The translations under genes were made by a program, and so were the position numbers. 64,000 bases of DNA, taken from positions 992,001 to 1,056,000 of the forward strand of contig NZ_AP025628.1 in the NCBI RefSeq assembly GCF_025999835.1. Reading direction: 5' to 3'. The notes beneath the pieces were generated by a model. The model did not search any database. It saw nothing but the letters and a program-made list of their open reading frames with translations, and was not told the DNA's origin. Of the stretch, positions 17,333 through 25,668 are shown one piece after another. Each line of letters begins with the position of its first letter. Within the stretch, counting starts at the first letter, position 1. The DNA is from Caldinitratiruptor microaerophilus. GTDB taxonomy: Bacteria > Bacillota > Sulfobacillia > Symbiobacteriales > ZC4RG38.

Positions 17333-17785
17333 ATGATGAAGGCCCGCCGGCAGGCCAAGATCCTCGAGCTGATCAAGAACCACGCCATCGAAACCCAGGA
17401 AGAGCTGGCGGCGCGGCTGACCCGGGAGGGGATCCCGGTCACGCAGGCGACGATCTCGCGGGACATCAAGGAACTGCACCTGCGGAAGGTCCCTGCCGGG
17501 AACGGACGGTACCGCTACGCCCTGCCGGACGACGGCACCCCGGGCAGCTGGGACAAGCGCCGCCGGATCCTGCAGGAGTCGGTGCTGTCCGTCGATCACT
17601 CCGAGAACATCATCGTGATCCGGGCCCTCCAGGGTACCGCGCCCACGGTGGCGTACGCGATCGACCACCTCGCCTGGAAGGAGGTCATCGGGACGGTGGC
17701 CGGGGAGGACACGGTCCTGGCCATCGTGCGGCCGAAGGAGGCCGCCCCGGAGGTGGTCGAGCGCTTCCGCGCGCTGATCCGCTGA
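17333..17785 (+). CDS. argR: Arginine repressor
   Basis: 150 residues; ATG at 17333 or 17336, both after GGAGGTG. ArgR/AhrC senses arginine as a hexamer and controls arginine synthesis and breakdown. The N-terminal winged helix carries the signature VTQATISRDIKELHLRKV; the C-terminal oligomerisation and arginine-binding domain has GTVAGEDTVLAIVR with the acidic pair typical of the ligand site. It lies 26 bases before recN as in Bacillus. The palindrome upstream suggests self-control. Confidence 0.95.
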   Translation: MMKARRQAKILELIKNHAIETQEELAARLTREGIPVTQATISRDIKELHLRKVPAGNGRYRYALPDDGTPGSWDKRRRILQESVLSVDHSENIIVIRALQGTAPTVAYAIDHLAWKEVIGTVAGEDTVLAIVRPKEAAPEVVERFRALIR

Positions 17786-17811
17786 CGCCGGCGGGAAGGG
17801 AAGGACAGCCC

Positions 17812-19614
17812 TTGCTGGTGGAGATCGCGATCGAGCAGTTTGCCCTCATCGACCGGGTCCGGCTCCAGTTCGGGCCGGGCCTCAACGTGCTCACGGGCGA
17901 GACCGGGGCCGGGAAGTCGATCATCCTCGACGCGCTGGCCGCCTCCCTCGGCGGCCGCACCCCCGCGGACGTGGTGCGGGCGGGCGAGGAGCGGGCCGTC
18001 ATCGAGGCCGTGCTGGACCTCTCGGGCCAGCCCGACCGGGTTCGGGCCGCCCTTGACCTCGGGATCGACATCGCCGAGGACGGCCTCCTCGTCATCCACC
18101 GGGAGGTCGCCCGGCAGGGGAGAGGGCGGATCCTCCTCAACGGCCGCTCCGTGACCGGCGCCATGCTGCGCCAGGTGGGCGAGGGCGCAGCCGACCTGCA
18201 CGGCCAGCACGAGCACCAGTCCCTCCTGCAGCCGCACCGCCACCTCGAGCTGCTCGACCAGTACGGCGGCATGCTGCTGCGCAGCCAGGGCCACGCGCTC
18301 GAGGTGCTCGACCGTTACGGCGGCGACCCCCTGCTCGCGCTGCGGGAGCGCGTCGCGGAGGTGCACGCTCGCCTGCAGGCGCTCCGGGCCGAGCGGGCTT
18401 CCCTGGCCGGGGACGCCCGGGAGCGGGCGCGCCGCCTCGACCTCCTGCACTATCAAAAGGAGGAACTGGACCGGGCCCGGCTGCGGCCCGGTGAGGAGGA
18501 GGAAGTCGAGGCGGAGCTCCGGGTCCTCGCCGCCGCCGGTCGGCTCCGCGCCGCGGCCGAGGAAGCCTACGCCCTCCTGTACGAGGGAACCCGCGGGCAG
18601 GAGTCGGCGGCCGACCTCCTCGGCCGGGTCCTGGGCCTCGTGGACGAGATGGCCCGCACCGACCCGGCAGCGGGCGCGGCGCGCGAGCTCCTCGAGGCCG
18701 CCTCGGTGCATGTGCGCGAGGCCAGCCGCTTCCTCGCCGACTACCGGGAGCGCGTCGAGGACGACCCCGCCCGCCAGGCGGCGCTGGAACGCCGGCTGGA
18801 GGAGCTGGCCGCCCTCCGGCGCAAGTACGGCAACACGGTTGAAGAGATGCTGCGGTACCGCGAGGAGGTGGCAGCGGAGATCGAGCGGCTCGGGGCCGCG
18901 GAGGCGCGCGCCGCCCGGCTCGACCAGGAGATCGCCGCCCTCGGCCGGGAGGCGGAGGAACTGGCATCCCGGCTGAGCGAGGCCCGCCGGGAGGCCGCTG
19001 CCGCCCTGTCGGCGCAGGTCGCCCGCGAGGTGGCCGACCTGGGCATGCCCCACGCCCGATTCGAGGTCGCGGTGGAGCCGCCCGCCCGGCGGTCGTGGGA
19101 GGAGGTCGGACCGCGGGGCTGGGACCGGGTGGAGTTCCTCTTCAGCCCGAACCCCGGCGAGCCCCTCCGGCCGCTGGCGAAGATCGTCTCGGGGGGCGAG
19201 ATGAGCCGGATCATGCTCGCCCTCAAGGTGATCCTCGCCCGGGTCGACGGCGTGCCCACCCTGGTCTTCGACGAGGTGGACACCGGGCTCAGCGGCCGCA
19301 CGGCCCAGGCGGTGGCGGAGAAGCTCGCCCGGATCGCCCAGAGCCGCCAGGTCCTCTGCGTCACCCACCTGCCCCAGGTGGCCGCGATGGCCGACGTGCA
19401 CTTCGCGATCCGCAAGGAGACGGACGGCGACCGGACGGTCACCCGCGTCGAGCGACTCGACGAGGAGGGCCGGGTGCAGGAGATCGCCCGGATGATCGGC
19501 GGGGCGGAGGTCACCCGGCTCACCCTGGAGAACGCCCGCGAGCTCATCCGGTCGGCGGCGGCGTGGCGGCAGGCGCTGGGGCGCGGCAACACCTCCGACC
19601 TGGCGGGCCGCTAG
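17812..19614 (+). CDS. recN: DNA repair protein RecN
   Basis: 600 residues from a TTG start with AAGGA upstream; B. subtilis RecN has 576. It is an SMC-like ATPase acting early in double-strand break repair. Walker A GETGAGKS lies near residue 29, the long coiled-coil arms fill residues 170-380, the ABC signature KIVSGGEMSRIMLALK and Walker B VFDEVDTGLSG lie near residues 460-490. The neighbouring order argR-recN-spoIVB is conserved, here with one inserted leftward gene. Confidence 0.95.
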   Translation: MLVEIAIEQFALIDRVRLQFGPGLNVLTGETGAGKSIILDALAASLGGRTPADVVRAGEERAVIEAVLDLSGQPDRVRAALDLGIDIAEDGLLVIHREVARQGRGRILLNGRSVTGAMLRQVGEGAADLHGQHEHQSLLQPHRHLELLDQYGGMLLRSQGHALEVLDRYGGDPLLALRERVAEVHARLQALRAERASLAGDARERARRLDLLHYQKEELDRARLRPGEEEEVEAELRVLAAAGRLRAAAEEAYALLYEGTRGQESAADLLGRVLGLVDEMARTDPAAGAARELLEAASVHVREASRFLADYRERVEDDPARQAALERRLEELAALRRKYGNTVEEMLRYREEVAAEIERLGAAEARAARLDQEIAALGREAEELASRLSEARREAAAALSAQVAREVADLGMPHARFEVAVEPPARRSWEEVGPRGWDRVEFLFSPNPGEPLRPLAKIVSGGEMSRIMLALKVILARVDGVPTLVFDEVDTGLSGRTAQAVAEKLARIAQSRQVLCVTHLPQVAAMADVHFAIRKETDGDRTVTRVERLDEEGRVQEIARMIGGAEVTRLTLENARELIRSAAAWRQALGRGNTSDLAGR

Positions 19615-19660
19615 CTCCCGGCGGCCGGTGCGACGGTCCGGCACAGGACGTGACCGGGAC

Positions 19661-20278
19661 CTAGCCTTCGGGTGGTTCGGGCCCTGCGCCGAAGAGGCGC
19701 AGGGCCTCCTCGTACTCCTGCGGCGTGTTGCAGTTGAAGAAGAGGCGGCGGGGGGGACCGAACCGGGCCAGTTCGGCCTCCTCCACGGCCCGCACGCGCA
19801 CGCGGGGGAAGAACCGTGCCACCTTGAAATCGCCCGAGTCGAGCTGCGCGGTGACCGCGGGCAGCGCGTCCCGCGTGTACACGGCGTGCAGGGTCTCCCA
19901 CTGGCCGTCCACCCGGGGCACGACGGCGTCGTGGTCCGCCGCCAGCGACACGAGGTAGGCGATCAGGTCCCGGTTCAGCAGCGGCATGTCGCAGGCGGCG
20001 AAGAAGGCGGCGCGGAAGCGGCTCGCCTTGAGGCCCGCCTCGATTCCGCCGAGCGGGCCGGAACCCGGGATGCGGTCGGCCACCGCCGGCAGGCCGAGAA
20101 AGGCATACGTCTCGGGCTCGTTGGTGCTGACGAGGACCTGCTCGAAGAGGTCCCGGAAGAGATCCGCGACATGTTCGACCAGACGCCGGCCGCCGACCGG
20201 GAGGAGCGCCTTGTTCCGGCCCATCCGGGTCGACCGTCCGCCGGCCATGATCACGCCGCACGCTTGCAGTCTGGCCAC
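19661..20278 (-). CDS. mobA: Molybdenum cofactor guanylyltransferase (MobA-like)
   Basis: 205 residues from a GTG at 20278. The nucleotidyltransferase signature MAGGRSTRMGRNKALLPVGG lies near the N-terminus, followed by ACDMPLLNRDLI, the metal-binding segment of MobA. The C-terminal FNCNTPQEYEEA is typical of the family. MobA attaches GMP to molybdopterin to form the bis-MGD cofactor. It is transcribed against recN and spoIVB and so is an insertion in the usual gene order; no other molybdenum cofactor gene is in the window. A CobY or other nucleotidyltransferase role is less likely. Confidence 0.87.
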   Translation of the reverse strand: MARLQACGVIMAGGRSTRMGRNKALLPVGGRRLVEHVADLFRDLFEQVLVSTNEPETYAFLGLPAVADRIPGSGPLGGIEAGLKASRFRAAFFAACDMPLLNRDLIAYLVSLAADHDAVVPRVDGQWETLHAVYTRDALPAVTAQLDSGDFKVARFFPRVRVRAVEEAELARFGPPRRLFFNCNTPQEYEEALRLFGAGPEPPEG

Positions 20279-20673
20279 CGGCCGAACCCCCTGAGGCGAT
20301 TGTAGCCTGTCGAGGGCGTGCGGGAAACGCCGGCCGGAACGCACCGCGGACGCGTGCGGCCGGCCGGAGCCGCGCCGCAGGCGCCCCGCCCGCCGGACGG
20401 CCTTGACGGCCGTCGGACGCAGATGTTGACAGGGAACGGGGGGCCTCGTCTGTCAGTGCGTGCGTTTCGTGCCGGCGGCGGATGACGGGGTTCCAGACCC
20501 GCGCGAAAACTCCCTTTGAGGCCGATCTCCGGGCGTGACGGTTCACCACAGGACGTGGCGGTTCACCGACGCCAGCGGCGGAAACAAGTCGTCGGCTTAT
20601 GTCAGCATAGCCCCGCTCGCGCAAGGGGACGATAACGGCTGCCGGCGCAAGGCGCTCCGATCTCTCTTGCGGG
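20279..20673. promoter_or_regulatory. Divergent control region between mobA and spoIVB
   Basis: No gene is seen. A TACAAT -10-like hexamer (leftward, near 20298-20303) could serve mobA. Ahead of spoIVB, the octamer GGTTCACC is repeated directly at 20540-20547 and 20560-20567, exactly 20 bp apart (two helical turns), a likely site for a dimeric regulator. A clear forespore sigma promoter could not be assigned. Confidence 0.45.
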
Positions 20674-22032
20674 GTGGTGGCGACGGTGACTACCCGGGCC
20701 AGAGTGCCGGGGGCCGCAAGGCTGCTCGGTCTCGCTCTGATCCTCGCGCTGGTGGCAAGCCTCCCCGCCTGGGCCGTCGCCAGACTGCCGGCGCACCTGC
20801 GCCTGGTACAGGGAGAGGGTCAGCAGTTCCGCCTGCCCCTCCCGGTGCCGGTGACGGTGCGGTCCACCCGGGGCGCCGTGGTGGAGACCGGCGCGGGAGA
20901 CGGCCCGCTCCGGCTGGCGAGTGCCGTGAACCTTTCCCCGCTCCGGTTGGGGCAGGAGCAGCTCGACTTCCGACTTTTCGGCTGGATTCCCTTCCGCCGG
21001 GTCACGGTCGACGTGATCCCGCCCCTGCGGCTCGTCCCCGGCGGGCATTCCATCGGCGTGGTGATGCGGTCCGACGGGGTGCTCGTCGTGGGATTCGGTC
21101 GCCTCACCACCGCGGACGGGCGCACGGTGCAGCCTGGCCGCGACGCCGGGATCCAGGTGGGTGACGTCATCGTCCGGGTGGGGGGAGTCCCCGTCGAGGA
21201 CCAGGAGCACGTGAGCCGTCTCGTGCAGGCGGCCGGCGAGGCAGGCAGGCCCGTCGAGCTGACCGTGAGCCGGCAGGGGCGCCTGCTCGGGCGCACGGTG
21301 GTGCCCGTCCGGGACGCGTCGTCCGGCCGGTTCCGGCTGGGCCTGTACGTTCAGGACGGGGCCGCCGGGGTCGGCACCCTGACCTTCTACGATCCGGACA
21401 CGGGGCGCTTCGGTGCGCTGGGCCACGTGGTGGCCAGCCCGGAGACCGGTCAGCCCATCGCCATGCGTGAGGGGCACATCCTCGCCGCCTCCGTGATGTC
21501 CGTGCACGAGGGGCGTCGGGGCGAGCCGGGCGAGAAGGTGGCCACTCTCGTGGGGGAAGGCCGGTGGCTGGGGGTCATCGAGCGGAACACGCCGTACGGC
21601 ATCTTCGGGCGGATGCAAGAGCTCCCCGGCAACCCGCTGTTCCCCGAGCCGGTGCCGGTGGCGGTGGCCACCCAGGTCCACGAGGGTGCCGCCGAGATCG
21701 TCACCGTGCTGAGCGGGCAGCGCCTCGAGCGCTTCTCCGCCGAGATCCTGCGGGTGAACCGCTCGCCCGGGGCGGCGGGGAAGAACCTCGTCATCCGGAT
21801 CACGGACCCGCGGCTACTGGCCAGGACCCGGGGGATCGTCCAGGGGATGTCGGGGTCCCCGATCCTCCAGGACGGGCGTCTCGTCGGGGCCGTGACGCAC
21901 GTCTTCGTGAGCGACCCCTCGCGGGGTTACGGCGTGCTCCTGGAGTGGATGCTGCAGGAGGCGGGTCTTCTGGACGGAGGGCAGCAGCGGGCCGGCTCCG
22001 GGGGCTTTGCCCCCCGGGCCGCCGCGGCCTGA
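20674..22032 (+). CDS. spoIVB: SpoIVB peptidase (S55 family)
   Basis: 452 residues, GTG start. SpoIVB is the forespore serine protease that triggers SpoIVFB and sigma-K activation across the membrane. An N-terminal membrane segment (about residues 15-37) is followed by a PDZ domain (about 130-215, DAGIQVGDVIVRVGGVPVED) and the S55 protease domain with the His of GALGHVV (residue 251) and the catalytic Ser in GMSGSPILQDG (about residue 393). It directly precedes spo0A as in Bacillus. The last 25 residues are a Gly/Ala/Arg tail. Confidence 0.95.
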   Translation: MVATVTTRARVPGAARLLGLALILALVASLPAWAVARLPAHLRLVQGEGQQFRLPLPVPVTVRSTRGAVVETGAGDGPLRLASAVNLSPLRLGQEQLDFRLFGWIPFRRVTVDVIPPLRLVPGGHSIGVVMRSDGVLVVGFGRLTTADGRTVQPGRDAGIQVGDVIVRVGGVPVEDQEHVSRLVQAAGEAGRPVELTVSRQGRLLGRTVVPVRDASSGRFRLGLYVQDGAAGVGTLTFYDPDTGRFGALGHVVASPETGQPIAMREGHILAASVMSVHEGRRGEPGEKVATLVGEGRWLGVIERNTPYGIFGRMQELPGNPLFPEPVPVAVATQVHEGAAEIVTVLSGQRLERFSAEILRVNRSPGAAGKNLVIRITDPRLLARTRGIVQGMSGSPILQDGRLVGAVTHVFVSDPSRGYGVLLEWMLQEAGLLDGGQQRAGSGGFAPRAAAA

Positions 22033-22078
22033 GCGGCGCGCCGCCGGCCCTGCTGGCGGAGGTGCGGATCACGCCGGT

Positions 22079-22112
22079 GTGCGCCTCGTGACGCGGCCGT
22101 CGCGAGGCGCAC
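22079..22112 (+). terminator. Hairpin after spoIVB
   Basis: A 10-bp perfect stem GTGCGCCTCG / CGAGGCGCAC with a 14-base loop, 46 bases after the spoIVB stop. No U-tract follows directly. It separates spoIVB from the spo0A promoter. Confidence 0.5.
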
Positions 22113-22185
22113 GCCGCATCTCCGCGAGGTTCAGCCATGAACTGTGAAAGCGTTAACCAATATCTTGGTTTTCGTCTTGATCCTG

Positions 22186-22215
22186 GAAGGAATCCGCGGT
22201 ATCCAGGGCGAACCC
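22186..22215 (+). promoter_or_regulatory. Sigma-H-like promoter of spo0A
   Basis: GAAGGAATC (22186-22194, sigma-H -35 RNAGGAWWW), a 12-bp spacer, and GGCGAACCC (22207-22215, -10 RNNGAATWW with GAA kept). The B. subtilis spo0A Ps promoter is sigma-H dependent. The site supports a start at 22261 rather than the in-frame GTG at 22144. A short palindrome AACCAA-TATC-TTGGTT lies just upstream at about 22155-22170. Confidence 0.55.
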
Positions 22216-22260
22216 CCTATGGCGATTCCGGCGACTCGCCTGCTGGGGGGCCCAGGGATC

Positions 22261-23070
22261 GTGGGCGGTAAACCCATTCGGATTGTCGTGGTGGAGGATC
22301 AGCCCCGGACGGGGGAGACGCTCAGGCGCCTGTTGGGTGGCCAGCCGGACATGCAGGTGGCGGCGCTCGTCACGGACGGGGCGGAGGCCGTACCGGTCAT
22401 CACCCGGGAGCGGCCCGACGCCGTGACGCTGGATCTCGTGCTGCCCCACCTGGACGGGCTGGCCGTGCTCGAACGCCTGGCCGGCCTCCAGCTCGAACGG
22501 AGGCCCCGCATCGTGGTGGTCACCGCGCTGGGGAGCGAGGCGGCCCTGCGCCGCGCGCTGAGCCTGGGGGCCGACTACTACCTGCTCAAGCCGTTCCGAC
22601 CGGAGGTCCTGGTCGAGCGGATCCGCCAGCTCGTGCGCCCGGCGCCCGAGCCGGGCGGCTTGACGGCCGCGGGGCCGGGGGCCCGGAGAGCGCCCCTCTC
22701 GCCGCCGTCGCCCGAGCGGCAGCGCCTCGAGGCGGAGGTAGGGCGGATGATCCACGAGATGGGGATCCCGGCCCACATCAAGGGGCACCGGTACCTGCGG
22801 GAAGCCATCCTGCTTCTCCTCGACCGGGACGGGGAGATCGGAGGCATCACGAAGGAGGTGTACCCGGCGATCGCCCGGGTGCACCAGACGACCCCGAGCC
22901 GGGTGGAGCGGGCGATCCGCCACGCCATCGAGGTGGGCTGGAACCGGGGCAACACCGAGGTCCTGGCGAGCCTCTTCGGCCACAGCGTGAGCCGGGAGCG
23001 GGGCAAGCCCACCAACGCGGAGTTCATCGCCATGGTGGCGGATCACCTTAGAACCATGCGGGTTTCGTGA
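22261..23070 (+). CDS. spo0A: Sporulation master regulator Spo0A, C-terminus rewritten by an integrated element
   Basis: 269 residues from GTG 22261 (B. subtilis Spo0A has 267); this start places the phospho-acceptor Asp at residue 58 (TLDLVLPHLDG), next to the D56 of B. subtilis. The receiver domain (IRIVVVEDQP at the start, KPF near residue 107) is followed by a linker and the DNA-binding domain with the signature TTPSRVERAIRHAIEVGWNR and the segment KPTNAEFIAMVADHL. The gene's last 39-bp conserved stretch is the left attachment site of a 17-kb element; beyond it the reading frame continues into element DNA for RTMRVS and stops. The displaced native tail, LRLLARSG, is preserved at 40064-40088. 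The protein should fold, but its extreme C-terminus differs from the ancestral one. Confidence 0.93.
   Translation: MGGKPIRIVVVEDQPRTGETLRRLLGGQPDMQVAALVTDGAEAVPVITRERPDAVTLDLVLPHLDGLAVLERLAGLQLERRPRIVVVTALGSEAALRRALSLGADYYLLKPFRPEVLVERIRQLVRPAPEPGGLTAAGPGARRAPLSPPSPERQRLEAEVGRMIHEMGIPAHIKGHRYLREAILLLLDRDGEIGGITKEVYPAIARVHQTTPSRVERAIRHAIEVGWNRGNTEVLASLFGHSVSRERGKPTNAEFIAMVADHLRTMRVS
23010..23048. repeat. attL core: 39-bp direct repeat in spo0A
   Basis: Bases 23010-23048 are identical to 40025-40063. The repeat begins CACCAACGCGGAG and ends GTGGCGGATCACCT, and codes for the conserved Spo0A segment TNAEFIAMVADHL. The sequences diverge on both outer sides at the first base, as expected for integrase-made attL and attR. 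Confidence 0.95.
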
Positions 23071-23086
23071 ATCAACACCCCCCGTC

Positions 23087-23110
23087 TTGTGTGCGCATGG
23101 TGTGCGAACT
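23087..23110. promoter_or_regulatory. Candidate integrase arm sites near attL
   Basis: TTGTGTGCG at 23087-23095 and GGTGTGCGAACT at 23099-23110, just inside the left end. The same TTGTGTGCG occurs inverted twice upstream of int (24323-24331 and 24335-24343) and as TTGTGTGCGAACT inside the right end (39902-39914). Repeats of this kind flanking both ends are typical of integrase or excisionase arm sites. Confidence 0.55.
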
Positions 23111-23119
23111 GCGAGCGAC

Positions 23120-24268
23120 TCACCGCACCGACCCGGGCTTCCGCCTGGCGAACAGGGCCGCCTCGACCTTCTCCGCCGCCGCCTTCTGCATGCCCGGGGC
23201 CAGGTGGCTATACAGGTCGAGCGTCATGCTGATGCTGCTGTGGCCGAGCCGCTCCTGCACAACCTTCGGGTGGACGCCTTCGGCCAGCATGACGCTGGCT
23301 GCCGTGTGCCGCCATGCTTTGTGGGAGGAGAGGACCGGTAGCCCCGCGCGCCGCATGAGGGTCTTGAGCCGCTTGTTCACGTTGCTGCGGTCCTCCGGGG
23401 AACCGTCCGCCCGGCAGAACACCAGCCCGTGGTCCTGCCAGTTGGGTCCGGCCTGGAGGCGCAGTTCGTTCTGCCGCGCCTTGTGCTCCCGAAGCGCGCG
23501 CACCACCTCGGGGCTTAGGTCCACGCGGCGGGCGCTGCTCTTCGTCTTGACCACCTTGAGGTAGACCCGGCGGTTCTCGTCCACGGCCTGGGTGTGCCGG
23601 ATGGAGATGGTGCCTGTGGTGAAGTCCAAGTCGTCCCACCTTAAGGCGCAAATCTCGCCAACCCGCATCCCGGTTGTGAGCCCCAGGAGCACGGGGATGT
23701 AGAGGTCCGTGCCCTCCGCCGCCTCGAGGAGCCGGGCCGCCTGGTCGGGGGTGAGGGCCTGCACCTGGCGCCGCTGCACCCTGGGCAGGTCCGCGCCCGC
23801 CGCGGGGTTCGAGGTGATCAGCTTCCACCGCACGGCGGCGGCCATCGCCTGGTTCAGCACGGCGTGCACGATCCGGAGGGTCGCCGGCGCCTTGCCCTGC
23901 TCGCGCAGTTCGGCGTAGAAGTCGTTGATCGTCAGCGTGTTGACCTTGGAGAGGGGGAGGTACCCGAGCGCCGGCTTGATGTGCTTGTCGGCCGCCCACC
24001 TGTACCGCAGGAGCGTGGTCTTGGAGACCCGCTGCTCCGCCCAGTCCCGGAGCCACCGGTCAAGCAGTTCGCCCACGAGCACCTTGGACGGCTCGACGTA
24101 GCCGCCTGCCTCAATTTCCCGAACCCAGTTCCGCAGCTCCGCTTCGGCCTGCTTCTTGGTGAGGCCGTGCACGGTCTTTGCCTTGTACTGGCGCTTGCCG
24201 TTCACCTCGCCCAGGTACACCCGCAGGAGCCAGGTCTTTTCTCCCCGCTGGATCAGCTGCCCCCGCAT
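23120..24268 (-). CDS. int: Tyrosine recombinase / integrase
   Basis: 382 residues, ATG with a GGGGG-type SD. Phage-type integrase with an N-terminal arm-binding domain (GEVNGKRQYKAKTVHGLTKKQAE), a SAM-like core-binding domain (about 60-160) and the catalytic domain with Arg in TGMRVGEICALRW, the HxxR box as SHKAWRHTAAS, the LGHSSISMT box and the nucleophile Tyr in LDLYSHL. It lies 72 bases from the attL core and is transcribed towards it, the usual place for an integrase that recognises this site. Read-through from spo0A would run antisense into it. Confidence 0.95.
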   Translation of the reverse strand: MRGQLIQRGEKTWLLRVYLGEVNGKRQYKAKTVHGLTKKQAEAELRNWVREIEAGGYVEPSKVLVGELLDRWLRDWAEQRVSKTTLLRYRWAADKHIKPALGYLPLSKVNTLTINDFYAELREQGKAPATLRIVHAVLNQAMAAAVRWKLITSNPAAGADLPRVQRRQVQALTPDQAARLLEAAEGTDLYIPVLLGLTTGMRVGEICALRWDDLDFTTGTISIRHTQAVDENRRVYLKVVKTKSSARRVDLSPEVVRALREHKARQNELRLQAGPNWQDHGLVFCRADGSPEDRSNVNKRLKTLMRRAGLPVLSSHKAWRHTAASVMLAEGVHPKVVQERLGHSSISMTLDLYSHLAPGMQKAAAEKVEAALFARRKPGSVR

Positions 24269-24595
24269 CTTGCCAACCCCCTACCCGAACTCTGGCAATC
24301 TGAGCGTATCATAGGCAATGTCCGCACACAAGGACGCACACAACGCGGCACACATGACCCGATAAGCCGCTGTGATAGCGGACTTGCACCGTCAACGCCA
24401 TTTCGCTAGTGTTCATCGCCAATCATTCAAATCTGGCATACCTCGGGGCAGTTCCATGCCGCTAGCGTATGGAACCTCGCTGGCACCCGCGACAAAGCCC
24501 CGGTTGCCCGGGGCCTCGCCTACCGAAACGCCACCCTCGATGTGAAGCCCCCGGGCCAGTGGCCCAGGGGCTCAGCAATCCTGATACCCTTCCGT
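24269..24595. other. Intergenic region upstream of int
   Basis: Holds no gene. It contains the CGCACACAA arm-like repeats (24323-24331, 24335-24343), an inverted pair GTTCCAT (24451-24457) / ATGGAAC (24469-24475) that uses the same motif as the iterons at 35.5 kb, and two hairpins at 24497-24572. Confidence 0.6.
24497..24572 (-). terminator. Two terminator hairpins after the 24.6-25.6 kb leftward genes
   Basis: 24546-24572 forms an interrupted stem AGCCCC/GGGCC with GGCCC/GGGGCT. 24497-24514 forms GCCCCGG-loop-CCGGGGC, followed on the minus strand by TTTGTC. They end the three-gene leftward operon before int. Confidence 0.65.
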
Positions 24596-24934
24596 TCACT
24601 TCGCCGCCGCCGTGCCGGCGTCCTCCCCCTCGTACGGGTCGAACATGACGCGGACCACAACCTCCCGCACGGCCTCCAGCCCGGGCAGAGCGCGCCGGTC
24701 GCCGTGCTGGTTCTCCAGGTACCATGTGTCGCCGTTGCGCACGAGCCAGCCGAACCGCTCCTCGCCGTCCACGACCGCCAGCACCAGGTTGGCGTCCTGC
24801 GGCGGGCGGTACTCGACGGCCTGGCAGAGCAGCGTGTAGCCGGGCTTGATGTCGCCGAACCCTTCGAGCTCGGGGCCGGCGGTGCGGGAGCGCCAACCCT
24901 GGTAGTCGTGGGTAGTCAGTGTCTGGTTCGGCAT
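24596..24934 (-). CDS. Hypothetical element protein, 112 aa
   Basis: 112 residues; its ATG overlaps the stop of the gene before it (ATGA). The middle, IKPGYTLLCQAVEYRPPQDA then VLAVVDGEERFGWLVRNGD, has the alternating strand pattern of an S24/LexA-like fold, but no Ser-Lys dyad can be assigned, so this is only a likeness. Last gene of a three-gene leftward set (25556 to 24596) with overlapping starts and stops. Confidence 0.65.
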   Translation of the reverse strand: MPNQTLTTHDYQGWRSRTAGPELEGFGDIKPGYTLLCQAVEYRPPQDANLVLAVVDGEERFGWLVRNGDTWYLENQHGDRRALPGLEAVREVVVRVMFDPYEGEDAGTAAAK

Positions 24935-25272
24935 CAGGGATTCGCCTCCTCTGCGTCATCGCCGGCCACGGGGCTCACGACCGTGGCCAGGATATCCTCC
25001 GCCCGGACGTACTCCGGATCGGGCAGGCGCCGGTCGATCTCCTTCACCAGCGGGTGCTGTGCCAGCGCCAGCGTAACCCTCGACATCTCGCCCACGAGCC
25101 ACCGCACGCCGTCAAGCCAGCCGATCACGTAGACGGCGTCTTCGTACATGATCCCCGGGTTCCGCTCCAGCGCCCTGGCCTGCTTCATCGCGTCGTGAAT
25201 CCGGTTCTCTGCGTGCCTGGTCAGCAGCACGCCGTCCGAGAGCTGCACGCCGTTGACCCGCCGTACGCTCAC
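24934..25272 (-). CDS. Hypothetical element protein, 112 aa
   Basis: 112 residues from GTG 25272, which overlaps the stop of the upstream gene (GTGA). Rich in Arg, Asp and Glu, mainly helical. Segments: AENRIHDAMKQARALERNP, YEDAVYVIGWLDGVRWLVGEM. The pattern YxxGWLDGVRWL resembles HAAYMLGYRDGLMGA in the neighbouring 95-residue protein, so the two may be related. Function unknown. Confidence 0.65.
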   Translation of the reverse strand: MSVRRVNGVQLSDGVLLTRHAENRIHDAMKQARALERNPGIMYEDAVYVIGWLDGVRWLVGEMSRVTLALAQHPLVKEIDRRLPDPEYVRAEDILATVVSPVAGDDAEEANP

Positions 25273-25556
25273 TTGCCGTCGCCCTCCCCGTAGGTCAGTT
25301 CGGTCGCACTCAGCACGTCCTCCGGCAGCGGCCACAGGGCACGGAGCCCGTCCGATGCTTCCCGCATGTGCCGGTTCTCGCCCAGGAGCCGCATGGCGAC
25401 GTTCTCCAGGTGCAGCGCCGCTCCCATGAGGCCGTCACGGTAGCCCAGCATGTACGCCGCGTGGGCCACCTCCACCGGCCCCGTCGACAGGGCCATGGCC
25501 TGCCGCTCCACCTCCTCGATGCGCTCCTTGAACCGGGGGTTGCCAACCAAGATCAC
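25269..25556 (-). CDS. Hypothetical element protein, 95 aa
   Basis: 95 residues from GTG 25556, preceded by AGGAGGT. Mainly helical, no recognised domain. It is the first gene of the leftward set and is transcribed away from the TACGTCAA repeats and the ribbon-helix-helix gene, so it probably shares that control region. Confidence 0.6.
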   Translation of the reverse strand: MILVGNPRFKERIEEVERQAMALSTGPVEVAHAAYMLGYRDGLMGAALHLENVAMRLLGENRHMREASDGLRALWPLPEDVLSATELTYGEGDGK

Positions 25557-25590
25557 CGGCGTCACCTCCTGAGCAACACCATAGCAGGTG

Positions 25591-25649
25591 TACGTCAATA
25601 CGTCAATACGTCAGGAGCGTTTGACGCATCGACGTATTGCTGCCATAAT
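25591..25649. promoter_or_regulatory. TACGTCAA iterons overlapping a sigma-A promoter
   Basis: Three direct octamers at 25591-25614 (TACGTCAA, TACGTCAA, TACGTCAG) and an inverted copy around 25631-25639 (GACGTATTG). A rightward promoter TTGACG (25621-25626), 17 bp, CATAAT (25644-25649) is interleaved with them. The layout points to autoregulation of the ribbon-helix-helix gene and control of the divergent gene at 25556. Confidence 0.65.
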
Positions 25650-25668
25650 CAGGGCGGGTGATGAACGG

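Noticed and set aside
22144-22260. N-terminal extension of Spo0A from GTG 22144
   Set aside because: It would place the phospho-Asp near residue 97, the start lacks an SD, and a sigma-H-like promoter lies inside.
24596-24934. S24/LexA-type repressor
   Set aside because: The fold-like strand pattern is weak and no catalytic Ser-Lys pair or helix-turn-helix is visible.
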